This document shows, piece by piece, positions 47,501 through 58,460 of a DNA stretch of 64,000 nt; positions within the stretch are counted from its first letter, which is position 1, and the number at the start of each line of letters is the position of its first letter. The DNA comes from Antrodiella citrinella (Eukaryota > Basidiomycota > Agaricomycetes > Polyporales > Steccherinaceae): contig SGPM01000085.1 of assembly GCA_004802725.1 (NCBI GenBank), positions 25,415 through 89,414 of the forward strand, written 5' to 3'. Made by a program: the position numbers and the translations under genes. The notes under the pieces are model-generated. The model was not told where the DNA came from and ran no database searches. It saw only the letters and a program-made list of their open reading frames with translations.

Positions 47501-50210
47501 GCTCGCGTAAATACCAGATAACGTGCGTACCGAGGTGCAATAAGCCAGCTCTTCTGTCTGAGAGACTCTTCTTCCATCACTGGCGGGACGGGTGTTTCGG
47601 TGAGTGTATAGACATCATGCACATGATGGGGAAACGTTCACGGCATTCATAAGGCTACTATAGTACTCGCCATCTGTGGTAGTACGTAACGTCAATTCGA
47701 GAGTTTCAGTCGACTGTTGACGAGAGTTGATACCAGGACCGACGATGTGAAATCGCAGATCACAGATCGATTCGAAGTGTCCGAGCCATCATGCATCGAC
47801 TGCGTGCTTCTATCAGGCCAAGCTTCGGAAGGCTTTGAGCTGCAATGTTATCCGCACCTGTGTTCGTCTTAGTACGCCCTCAACTCAATTTGGCATGTAG
47901 AGTGACACAAGTGAGGAGGACACAAGCCATTTGCGGAGATCTACTAGTAATCTGTTAGCGCTCATCCGTACATTCACCGAGCCCATGGTCGAATGTATGA
48001 CCGATTGACCTGTCACTAGGCCGCTCAAGTATGCAGGTCGCGAGTAGACGTAGATAGGATAGAAATGAAGTAAAGGAATACAGATGAATGGGTAGAACAA
48101 ACTGTAGCCGGAGTATTATCGCCTTCACAGCTTTTGGCGAGCAACAAATTCCAATTGTAATCGGAGCGGGCCGCCTTGATAATAGCGTAGCTGGTGCAGT
48201 TGAGAACTCGCTTCCGAGCTTCATCTGTCGAGGTTCGGCCCCATGGGGCGGAAGCTACTAAAGTCAAGATCTGGTCTACTTTGGAAATTCGATCATCTAT
48301 GCGTTCAACTCCAAGTGTATTGGTATTCTTTTTGTCATGTGGTGTTTTGTGCGAACAGTACGGACGCCTGGTAGGAGTCCGTTCCCCCCCATGCGCGTAA
48401 GACCGAGGCTTTATTGGAGGTCACGGTCGTACATAGGTGTGCAAGACGTAATTGGTAAGCTTGAAACAAGCTGACACCACATTCTTAGTACATGTATCTA
48501 CGGATCGGGCCCGTCTTATCTACAGTTTGGTATGTCTTTTCAAGTTGCGCGTTTGTCATTTCAAATATCGGAGACTCGAGGAGATTATATTCCAGACTGC
48601 CAGAGCATACGAGAGCATACGGGATATCGGAAGGACATTCTTCCCTAGACCACACATGTCATTGAACGTTCGTATATCGTTGACATATTCAGGCCGCCGG
48701 GTAGGTGCTTGGCAGTAAAAGCCAGTTGCTTATAGTACAGGTGAGTCGGTGACTTCTGCAACTTGTGCGGTCGAATCCGCATGGTAACAGCAGTCTTACG
48801 ATTGATGTACTAAGCTACTTCTGAGTTGATATAAGTGCATCCGTATCAATGGACGAGCCATGAACGAACGAATCGTTGCTTCTTGCGTCCGGAAAGTAGC
48901 TACGAGGAGTCGAGGACCCTGTCGATCACTTGCCAAATGGGGTTGTGGCGGGTCTCGATCTATTATGTAATATTGGACCACACTAGGCGCTTCTGCTGCC
49001 CCGACTTCAAAACCACTCTGACGGACCTCAGGCGATAGCCACGCGATTTCAACATCCCATGTCCGTAGTCTGTAAGGTACAAAATACTCGTTCATGGTGT
49101 CTAGTTAGCTGAAGTGACTTCTAGCATGTCTTTTCAAGGCTTCGACACGTCTTCGTTGTGTTTCTTTCTGCTTATACTTATAAGCTTGACTGATGGGTTG
49201 GTATCAGTCAAGTATTTGTTATCCACCTTATGCATGTCCACAAGCAAAGCAAAGAGCCCCACTGACTCCCAGGACGCTAGCGCCGTTCATGCGATGTCGC
49301 TAAGTCATTTTTTGCCACTCATTTCCCTCATTCAGTATTCACGATTGCATAGCGCACAGCACTGAAAATTACGTGCTAACATCACCGAATATTGAAGTAG
49401 AAAGGTGTCCGAGCCGTGCATGCTTGTGTCCAACGCGGCAACGCCAACGTTCGTAGAGCTTGCTCTAGCTCGACATGCCCGAACGGACTTAGATGAGCCT
49501 TCAATTGCATCGGGGCAGCCTTCAATTGCTTCCGCGATGAGTGCTCTGTACGCTCTTGACGCATCAATGTGGAAGTCCGTCCCCGATGTTCTCCCAAATG
49601 TCCTGGCAGACTGCTGCAGGTCGTCATTTGATGCACACCAAGATCCCACTTGGGGTTGATATCACGAATGGACTCATCGGGGCTGGCCGAGGTTACCAAC
49701 GAGCTCGGAAATGAGTACGCACTGTAATGCAACCTGAGGATACACCTGCGGGTACGTCGCCCTGCTGATCTTTGGCTTCAGACCCTTGTAAGATTGTTGA
49801 GCGCTGCGCTCCTCTAGGCTGTATACTGAGTGCTGGACTTATCTGTCGAGCATCTCCAAGTCACGATCGCGGTTTACCGCTCCGCTTTTGTCACAACGTC
49901 GTTCAAGGCAATTCAAGACGAGACCGACCAATGCGTAGTATAAGCAGGGAGGGGAGACTCCTGCATGATTAGTGATTATGCAAGCCTATGTAGTCCGCAA
50001 CCACATTCCCTACAGGACCTACAGAGATGTGTAAACGCTAGCACTATGTAGTAGATTGGACTTGTGCGACTTTGAAAATTTGAAAGTCAACGTTAGGTTA
50101 GCGGCGTCGCGGGGCGGTGTAAACGGCCGGCCCTTTGACGGCCCGTATTGGACTCAACAGTCGTTGCGTTTCAAAGTCACCACCGACGACTTGCACGACT
50201 ACGGCGACCC

Positions 50211-51315
50211 ATGGCGACAAATAACGCAAACACTGTAGCATTTCCTACTGCAGCTGTATCGATACCTCACATTCCGTCTGGCGACCCTCAATCATCTGTA
50301 CAGTCTCTTACTCGCGCTTCAGCTCTCGAGATCTGCGACCTGGTATACGGTCCAATTCCTACCTCATGGGAAACTCTCGAACGATTCTATGAGCCAAGTG
50401 CTACATACGAAAATCCATTCGTAACTGCGACATCTCGTGCAGTCATCGCCGATATTCACGCGCTGTCGACTCAATTGGCGCAAGTGGATATTCCGAAACC
50501 AGTCGCACTGTTATTGGCTCTCTTTGGCGTGGAGAGAGCGGGAAGATGGCGGGACCCTTGGTTTCGAGCAATCAGGGTCTGGTCTGAAATTGGGGATGTT
50601 TGTGAAAGCGATAGTTTTGGTGAGTACATATCATCACTCCCGAACTGTCCAGAGCGAGGCTGGACGATTGAGCGTGTAGTCAAACGGATAATGTCTGACT
50701 AATGGCGCGCCAGATGGACATCGCAAGACAATTGTAGAACATACGCTGAACATACTGCTACTTCCGGGGCTGCATCCGGCCACATTTTATCCCCAACACG
50801 CTGCGTCAGACCCTTCGATGTCAATTGACCTCTCCATTCCCTCGTACGATGTTGCTCTTGGCCCTGAGCAAAATACGACATTGGGGCTCCACGTAACGCT
50901 TCCCTCCCCTCTCCATCTCCGTCTTCCCATAATGACCCGCCTGTCATTCAACGACGCTGGAAGGATCACTCACCATAGAGATTTCTGGGATGTGAAGGTA
51001 TGTTTGAAACGTGCAAGTGTATCTGTTGGAACGACATAATGGTATGAGAGCTTAACTCTATTCGCTTCACAGGATTTACTTGGTCTTGTGCCAGGGATGA
51101 CCCTTACCCAATGGATAACCGGGCGGCTTATGGCTCAAGGGATCAGGGGAATCGTCAGTATTGGTCGGTCAGTGTTCGGCGGAGCCGCAGCTTCTGCGCA
51201 ATCTCCAAAACATAACACCAGCGACGAGGAGCACGGCGTGACGCCTGCTGAGGCGTATGCAAGGTCTGTGAAAAGCAGTATGGTCCGCAGCCAGGGCCGC
51301 GTAGCAGGGATGTGA
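50211..51315 (+). CDS. NTF2/SnoaL-like fold protein of fungi
   Basis: Three exons (50211-50619, 50714-50997, 51073-51315) give 311 residues. The protein begins with a disordered lead, then a helix and a domain resembling the SnoaL/NTF2-like (DUF2358-type) fold: LERFYEPSATYENPFVTATS, then IRVWSEIGDVCESDSFDGHR and TIVEHTLNILLLPGLHPATF. A second part reads LHLRLPIMTRLSFNDAGRIT, HHRDFWDVKDLLGLVPG. The paired pattern of a helix followed by Y-E-N-P-F and a late HRDFWDVKDL is what I associate with this fold, where the pocket binds a small ligand or serves as a docking surface. No catalytic residues can be assigned. The start is the ATG at 50211; introns are short and standard. The function is unknown. 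Confidence 0.75.
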
Positions 51316-53305
51316 GAACACGGCCTCGCGAACTGACGTGATAGCGTCAAAGGGTGTATTCACATTACTCTGAGGTGGCGTACACAATCCACGTTTCATT
51401 CGTTTGCGTGCTCATATGACCCACTTCTTACTCATCCAGACCATCAGTCTTTGCCGACTTACATCCGTGCCATCTCACACCTGCTACTTCCAGATAAGGA
51501 GTATGCGAAGCTTGTTCCTCTTTAATGCTACGTCCCTGGAGCTCTCAGCTGCCCGTTTTTAGGTCGCGGACGAGGTCCCGCGTGCAGGCAAAGCGTACCT
51601 TGTCGTCCACATGGCTCGACGGCGCTCAATCCCACGAGTTGCTTGCATGACGGTCGACGGCTTCGATTCTCCTATCCATCGGCCCCAGTGTTGCTTTATC
51701 TGCGGGCAGGCACTTTATCCTCCTGCGTACACGGTCGATCCTTCATATCCTCACGCCTAAACACCGTCGTTTCATTCGTTCATCGTCACTTTTGACGACC
51801 ACTGCTGTATCCCATTTCCTTTTCGCCAGTCTTATACTACATCGCCCGAATGTATCATATATAACCTTATGGATATCGATGCAACTTTTTCGTTGCATCT
51901 TGCTAAATCCTTTGAGCAATGCATCTAGCAAAACCCAGGTTATCTCAGTTCAAGTAGTGTGCCCGTTTCTCAATGCCCAACATTGTATCCAATGCTCACG
52001 CTTCGGAGTATCTTCATCAGCCTCGTCCAAAACATGACTTTTGAAATGATGGATGTGTTACAGTTCGGACATACGGTGTCTGTAGGTCTAATCTGGCTGC
52101 TGTATTCCTGGAGGTGTCATGCACAGCTACTCTTCATTTCATTATGCCTAACTTGCCTGGACAGCAACGAGGTGGGATCGTCCGTTGATCCGCATCCATC
52201 ATGCGGGGCGACGGTGTTGTAACAGGGCACGTCCGGGCGACTCAGCATTGCGACCTGCTTGTTTCCAGGTTGAAATCGGTAACGACGAGAAGGTTATTTA
52301 ATAGATTAGGATTCGAGCAGAAGCGTGTCCGAAGCATATCACTATGTAATTCTTTCTTTATTGAAAGTATACACCACCACCTACGTACGAAAATGATTAG
52401 CAAGTGCCCCTCCAGACATGACCCCGCGGACGTCCGCAGTGCACGTGCTCGTTGCAAACCTGTCTACAGAAAAGTCTCTATACTAGTATGTACATGTGGA
52501 GGCTCTTCCGAGTTTCCGTCCACTGCCTTGTAAGATCAGGTAAGAGCTTTGTGCGAATGTCTTTGGAGGAGTAAAAAGGTGTCCATGCATCTAAAATAGC
52601 CCAGTCCGAAATCGTCTGCGGGGACCGTGGCAAAGCTTCCACTGGCATGCCATTCAATTCCTGAGTGCTAGTTGAGGGTCCAAGTCGACGTTGCACGTGT
52701 ATTCATGAGCCGATGTTGCCTCGTCAAGGGTCGAGGCATCGCAAAGTACTAGAGATCATGCATTACTACGTAGAGACGGACGTCAGTATCTGTGCAAAGA
52801 CATTTAGCAGTCGGGTATACTGTATACGCACCCGTCGTAGTGCCGCCTCAGCGGAGTAATAGTTCGTCCAAGAAGTGCTAGTATCGTAAGCTGGCTGGAT
52901 TTCGAAGTGCAGGATCGACTCAATAAGGTGCTAGTCTGAACCGATTTGAAGGGTGAGGTTTTGAAGGGGCCATGACGAGACGATCCCAGGCCAGCAGGTG
53001 ATTTTTCGAGATCAAGTCCGTTTGTCTCAAAAACAGCATGCTGCACAATATACCATGCATCCCCGTAAACATCGTCTTGAGGACACTGAACCATGACTAA
53101 TAAATGGTGGATATGTCAGAATGAAGCTCTTGAACTTGCACTACTACCTACTCTAGTACTACTAGTTTCGACTGCTGCAGGCACAGTCCGGGAGATGCCG
53201 GTTCTGGTGCCACGAGGCAAGTTTAACTTTAAGCCGCTCGACACTAACAGACAAGATGATCTTGGAAAGTCCGGCAGTCTAAAACGTATCTCAAAGACTC
53301 TGACA
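51316..53305. other. Intergenic, doubtful minus-strand fragments
   Basis: Two minus-strand frames are worth noting. 53094-52804 starts at an ATG (MVQCPQDDVYGDAWYIVQHA, 96 codons), and 52696-52478 has TISDWAILDAWTPFYSSKD. They could be exons of a gene divergent from the Dsc2-like gene, but no splice joins them convincingly and no family is recognised. Confidence 0.35.
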
Positions 53306-54831
53306 ATGTCTTTTGAGAATGCTCCAGTGACGAAAGGTTTGTTTGGGGATAGAACTATGAGGCATTCGAATCAACTCTTTCTGCAGGTTTGATGATGGGT
53401 ATTGCCCTAATTTCAGTCACTGCTGGCATCTTCGATGTGAAGCATTACCTGCATCTACAACTCGTCCCTCATATCTCCAAATACCATCAAGTTCGTCCAG
53501 TTTCTCTACGGATTCGATCGCTATCGGCACCATTCTAACTTGGTGAACCATTGTTTGGTAGTATTGGCGTTTGTTCACGCACCATTTCGCCTGCGGCAAT
53601 TCCAGCGATTTGTTCCTGACGGAGCTGCTACTATACAATGTAGCGGTCCATATCGAGAGAACTTTTGGTTCATTGAAGTTTGCGGTGAGTACTGCTCTTG
53701 TGCCAATTTTCTGACGAGGATCTGACCGATATGTCTTAGTCATTCCTCTCCCTTTCTGTGGTAGTTAATTCACTTCTCCAGTTCATTGCGATGCTGGCCT
53801 TGCGACCGCTCCCATACTTTGGCACCAATTTCAACCGCATTCATGCCGGTCCGACCGCATTGCTTTTTAGTGTTGTCTACCAGTATTTGCGCATCATACC
53901 GTATGCTTACCAGTTCAAGGTGTTCGGAGTCAGCTTCAACGACAAGGTGTGGACCTATGCTCTGGCCTCACAGGTGAGTTATCTTTGTCGAGACCGTATG
54001 GACTCTGATCGGTGTCTGTCTATTACGCTAATGGACAATGCTCAATTTTGTTCCATAGTTCGCAGTATCTTACTTCCCTGCTACCCTCCTACCTGTTTTG
54101 TCGGGTCTGCTATCGGGATTCATCTATCGCTCAGAAATCTTACCATTGAAAGGTTGGCGGATCTCACATAAGTCAGTTGCCATGTCGATATGTGCGTTAT
54201 ATCTGCTCACTGTCCGCTTGGTGATGTCCAGGATCGTCAGAATGGCGCAAGAGTGGATAGGGCCTCTCCTCGGCGAAGAGAGGCCAATCAGACGTACCAA
54301 TCGTGTGCTTCCACAGAGCAGGGTGCGAAGGGACGTCCTGGAGGGGAACGACGAAATTGTCACCACTGCACGACCGTCAGATGCCGGTGTTTCAATTCGT
54401 GACAATCAAGATACACCTTCAACTGTGACACCGTCAGAGACCCCGACGCCAGAAGAGGAGCCTAGAGCTGCTGCTGGGGGAATGGTGCGACAATGGATGT
54501 CTGAGCTCACTGGTTCTGCTCGGCCTACCGCTGCGGGTGGCGGTACTGTCCGCGTTCCCAGCGACTCCGAGATAAACATGTTGACGGGAATGTTCCCCGA
54601 CATTGCGCGAGACGTTATTTTAGGTGTATTACAGAGGAGGTGAGTCTGTGTGCTCCGATAACTGTTTTCCAAGATTGCGGCAGAATCATTTCCCTTGCTG
54701 CTCAGCATGCACGTTTGCGAGTTGTTGTCCGTTCTCCGTCTGCGTAACCTCCTGACCTGATCGTGTTTACCTACAGTCCGAATCTTGAAGCAGCGGCAGA
54801 GACTCTCCTCTCCTCCCAGACTAGCTCATAG
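53306..54831 (+). CDS. Dsc2/UBAC2-like rhomboid pseudoprotease with C-terminal UBA/CUE domain
   Basis: Six exons (53306-53336, 53387-53490, 53562-53684, 53740-53973, 54059-54639, 54777-54831) give 375 residues. The N-terminal part is a rhomboid-like membrane domain: MMGIALISVTAGIFDVKHYL, QYWRLFTHHFACGNSSDLF-type sequence (YWRLFTHHFACGNSSDL), LLLYNVAVHIERTFGSIKF, YLRIIPYAYQFKVFGVSF. The catalytic GxSG and His of active rhomboids are absent. A Ser/Thr/Pro-rich linker follows, and the last ~45 residues (SEINMLTGMFPDIARDVILG..LEAAAETLLSS) form a CUE/UBA-type ubiquitin-binding domain. This matches Dsc2 of the fungal Dsc E3 ligase (SREBP activation and Golgi/ER quality control) and UBAC2. No other Dsc subunit is in the window. 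ER/Golgi membrane. Confidence 0.88.
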
Positions 54832-55006
54832 CATTTGGAGAAATGTATATTGCAACCTTCTTTGATCTGATCACGACCGAACAAGTTTTGCCTCGCATCT
54901 ACTGGTACCGGATCCTGGACGTGAAATGTGGACTCCAACACGCGCTCCATTTCTTCGACAGTGTCTTCCATGAAGAAACCATCAAATGCTTGCTGTCTAT
55001 CAGGTT
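54832..55006. other. 3' flank of the Dsc2-like gene
   Basis: Short convergent spacer. A minus-strand frame (55036-54771) after a good CACAG acceptor would continue the putative opposite gene into the last Dsc2-like exon; the evidence is not decisive. Confidence 0.35.
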
Positions 55007-55500
55007 TCATCGAAGCTTGGGAGGGTTCCAGCTGTACCTGTGCATGAGTTCGAGAGACTCAGTGGGAGATTGTGATGGCCAATACTCCCTGCTTCTTTCT
55101 TCCGGGGAATACCACGCCTGTATGTTCCTGTTGTACCTCTTTTTGATCTCTCGCTGTCGCGCCAGAATCATACCACGCACATGCCCGAAGTTTGTGCCTA
55201 TTCGCCGGACGTCTATTTTCACAGGCGATAATGGAGGGATCTTTGTGGCGGCAGCTGGCCGACCGATCCCCGTTGAGTCTATTCTGCATAGGCGGGGCAT
55301 CACATGCATTCCGAATCTTAAAATTGGATGTCGAACGTTGCGAAGCTTGACGCCGTTGCCGCCGGGTGGACTTTCCGCCCAGAAATGTGCTCGTGTTGGT
55401 GTGCGGGGGTGGGGGATCAGTGGTACGCCGTCTCGAATATATTCTCACCCTGAATGTTCCTCAATTGTCCCAGGCAAGCCGAACATCATTCCAATCACTT
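55007..55500 (-). CDS. Possible unidentified gene, convergent with the Dsc2-like gene
   Basis: The minus strand reads VPLIPHPRTPTRAHFWAES, GGNGVKLRNVRHPILRFGMH, RIGTNFGHVRGMILARQREI and KKRYNRNIQAWYSPEERS and stops at 55007. Composition and lack of stops look like real coding, possibly a small basic (mitochondrial?) protein. The 5' end is unclear: an in-frame TGA at about 55450 follows a possible first exon from ATG 55536 (MASRTLKVDMFKVIG) at a GTGAGA donor. The plus strand of the same DNA is also open from an ATG at 54843 to 55541 (232 codons), so the coding strand is uncertain. No family was recognised. Confidence 0.4.
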
Positions 55501-55970
55501 TGAACATATCTACTTTCAATGTCCTTGAGGCCATTGTATAACGAGAAGACCGTTAGATCTGGATTCTTCTCACATTGAGAGGCCAGGGTCATTCTTGAGA
55601 GACCGTTCACCAGCGTCAGTCGGCCGGAGGAGGCTATGGTTCATCAAGAATAACGTGAATAGTACAACTGAGCTGCGACCGCTGTTAAGATGCCGTTTCC
55701 TCACCAGCCATTGATACGCTGTAATACGTCGAATACGACTTCGATCACAAGTCCTCATCAGAGGCTGTCAATGCTTCCGATGAAGCTTCTACACAGCCAT
55801 ATCGACTGCTGCCTACGAAGACAGCCAGCAAATGTATCTGTTGTGCTGCGTTATGTCGTTGTCGCCGTCTGAACGTTGGACTGCCGGTGGTAGTAATGAC
55901 GTATGCGTTGGTCAGGTAATGATATATCGATTGTGGTGTACACATCGTAGAGGATACAAACGTCTCAACT

Positions 55971-58246
55971 TCAAACTCCAGTCTCGAGCTCATCTCCATC
56001 GAAATCTTCATCGTCGTCCTCACCGGTGAAGGCAGTAAGAGGCACAGAGTACAAGCGGAGAACGGGCTGAAAGAGAGATGGTGAGCAAAACGTTCGAGCT
56101 GTCAGCGTAAAGACAAGGATGATTCCACTCCGGACGTGCGTACACCGAGATTTCAGGATTTAATCAAGGAAATCTCAGTAGCTCCTCACATAGCCACTGT
56201 CGCGGCAGCAAACGGCAAGAGCCGTAACTTCCGTATAAGGGTTGAGGATCCAAAAGGAAATAACGGAAGACCTGGTACAGCAAGGACGCCGCCCGAGCGA
56301 TGCACGAGAAAAATTTACATACCTTGTTGGGATCTTTGACAAGCACGTATTTGCCCTCAGGCTGCTTCATACAGAGATCGGTGACGGTGCGGACGATACC
56401 CCAGCCGTTCGCAAGAGATACATTGAGTTGCACCGCAAAGTCGGTGGGCCGAGTCGATGTAGTGCTCAAGATCACATGGCGAGTGTTGTCTCGCGGGTTG
56501 GCGCGTGAAATATACCTGAACAATGAACATCAGCAATCAGACGCCACCCTCCGAGAACATCGCAACGATTGAAAATTGAAGATTTCAGCATACCCGATTT
56601 TCATAAGGTCGGCCCCTGCAAGTACACTCTGTACCGTCCACTTGGCGAGCTTGCAGCTGTTGTTCTTCATCTCTGTCGCCACAACAGCGCCTCTTTGCGC
56701 GTCGAGCTTTGTGCGCCAATCCGGTGCGCCTCCGGCACCTTGAGAGCGCGGGTCGAACTCATTGAGCGCGCGGATAGTGACAAGGCCTTGACCGAGACGC
56801 GGGTTGATACCCTGCCCAGCGGAATAGGCATCGACTTCTGTGCGCACACAGATCTTGATATCCTCATCTTCAGTGACACCAAGATCGAAGAGACGGTAAC
56901 GGTAACCGCAAGAAGCCAATGGTTCGGTTTCGTCAGGGCCATAGAACGGGTTGGACTTTTCAAAGTCGACTGGCGCAGGAGGTTGCGTTTCGATCACGGA
57001 CTGGAAACCGAAGTTCTGGTTGATGTAGGTGGCCTCCAAAGACAGCGAGGTGGCTGAGTTGATGGCAGGAGTGTCGGGGACGGCAATCTTTTCATTCGGG
57101 TTGTTCGGGTTCACCGTCGTCGGGTCCTGTGGAGGATCCGCTGCATTCTCATTGACGGTAACAGTGTCGAAAGGACCACCGTCGCGCTTGTCAAGGAATA
57201 GCTTGTTACCCTCGCGAACAATGACAATATCCCAAGGGTACACCGACCGCGGCGCACACATGAGTACGCTGAGAATTGCATCAGTTGTGTAGATTGTTGC
57301 GGTGTCCTTGGCAGCCAGCTACAAAGCAAATGTTAGTATCAGTCGTTGACCTAACACTTCGTGAAATTCTAACCTCCTGGATAACTGGGTCATCAGAGGT
57401 TGTGGTGTTATACTTGATGCGGTCGACAAGCTGCAGAGGTTGCTCGCTTTTGGTTGTGATACGATCATACGACTTCTCCCATGCGTAAACACGACCATAG
57501 GATCCGCTGCATATTCGAAGCAAAAAGTAAGTCTCAATCTTGCAATTACACAAAGATCACTTACAGATCCTCTGGCTCATCAACTTCGAGACGCAGCTTG
57601 GCAAGACGATGGAACTCGATCTCTTCGAGCATCGACCACTCCGGAGAAATGGCAACCGAAGACTCGCGTGTGCGGCCAGACTGTGAGATTGACGTCAGTT
57701 ATTGATCTCAGGGATCAGAGAGACCACTCGACTGACCCTTTCCCAGTCCCGCCAGCCCCTTCTGGCGCCGCCGCGCTGACCTCCTCCCCTTCCAGCGTTG
57801 AATCCACCACGACCTCTATTATTCGGCCCTCCTCTGTTCCACGGAGTTCCACCACGGGCTCCGCCACGCCCCCGAGACATAGGGCCTCCTCTCCTGACGG
57901 TACTGGTTTTGTTGTCCACGAGAGAGAAGCTGGATTCATCTTCCACATGGAAGTAAGCGAACGCACTTGCGGTACCACTGCCAAATGCAGGCTGGCCATC
58001 GCGCCGTCCTCTCCCTCCACCGGCACCACCTCTTGTAGGACCTACGCCGGAAGACTGCGCAGCGTTCTGAGGTCTGTTATCACCAGAGATGTCGTTCCAA
58101 TCGGCGAAACGACCCAATTTATCGGTTTTGGAGTATGGGGCGTAAGGGATATCTTTGAACTTGAATTGGGGTGGTAAGTTCGACGAGGAAGGTCCCCAGC
58201 CTCCGTCGGGGTTGTCGTTGATAGCAGGCAATGAGAAAGACGCCAT
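55971..58246 (-). CDS. Translation initiation factor eIF3 subunit d (Moe1 type)
   Basis: Subunit of eIF3, which brings mRNA to the 40S ribosome; eIF3d is the subunit that can bind the mRNA cap. Multi-exon gene from ATG 58246 to TGA at 55971-55973, roughly 560 residues. The N-terminus is diagnostic: INDNPDGGWGPSSSNLPPQF, then FKDIPYAPYSKTDKLGRFADW. A Gly/Arg-rich RGG-like region follows (RGGPMSRGRGGARGG, GRGGFNAGRGGGQRGGARRG). Later blocks are EWSMLEEIEFHRLAKLRL, SYGRVYAWEKSYDRI, DDPVIQELAAKD, NQNFGFQSVIE, NPFYGPDE, ALNEFDPR, DWRTKLDAQRGAVVATEMKN and SRANPRDNTRHVIL. The end is PVLRLYSVPLTAFTGED and an acidic tail. All are as in eIF3d/Moe1. It shares a 214-bp divergent promoter with IST3. Confidence 0.96.
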
Positions 58247-58460
58247 TTTGTGCTCGAAAAGAGATGAACGATTGCACTGAAAGTAGGCAAAGATCGTTAG
58301 ACGCTAACGAGCAAAAATCTCGCCGATCAAGATCTCGTCAAACACGTGGCCCTCAGTATGTCACTATGTGAGCAGCGCCACCGGCGTGACTTTCCAGCAA
58401 TCTTGGCTTCACTCTCGACATTTACCCGTGGTATACGCGTATATCAGTTGGATTTGTATC
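58247..58460. promoter_or_regulatory. Shared divergent promoter, eIF3d / IST3
   Basis: The 214 bp lie between the eIF3d ATG (-) and the 5-nt first coding exon of IST3 (+). Both genes serve mRNA use (translation initiation, splicing), so co-expression would be sensible. No TATA box was evident. Confidence 0.5.

Larger units (their letters stand above)
42541..50210. other. Gene-poor stretch between GATA and NTF2-like genes
   Basis: 7.7 kb without a supportable gene. Simple repeats cluster in the first 2 kb. Further on there are short frames with protein-like pieces (45300-45900 and 48025-48267 on the minus strand) but no consistent gene model or family motif. No terminal repeats or mobile-element motifs were seen. 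Confidence 0.4.

Noticed and set aside
48761..48785. GCGGTCGAATCCGC hairpin resembling a tRNA T-arm
   Set aside because: The loop is one base short of the tRNA T-loop and no cloverleaf forms around it.
25744..53305. Search for transposons or retroelements in the gene-poor interval
   Set aside because: No reverse-transcriptase, integrase or transposase motif, long terminal repeat or terminal inverted repeat was seen by eye; diverged remnants cannot be excluded without computation.
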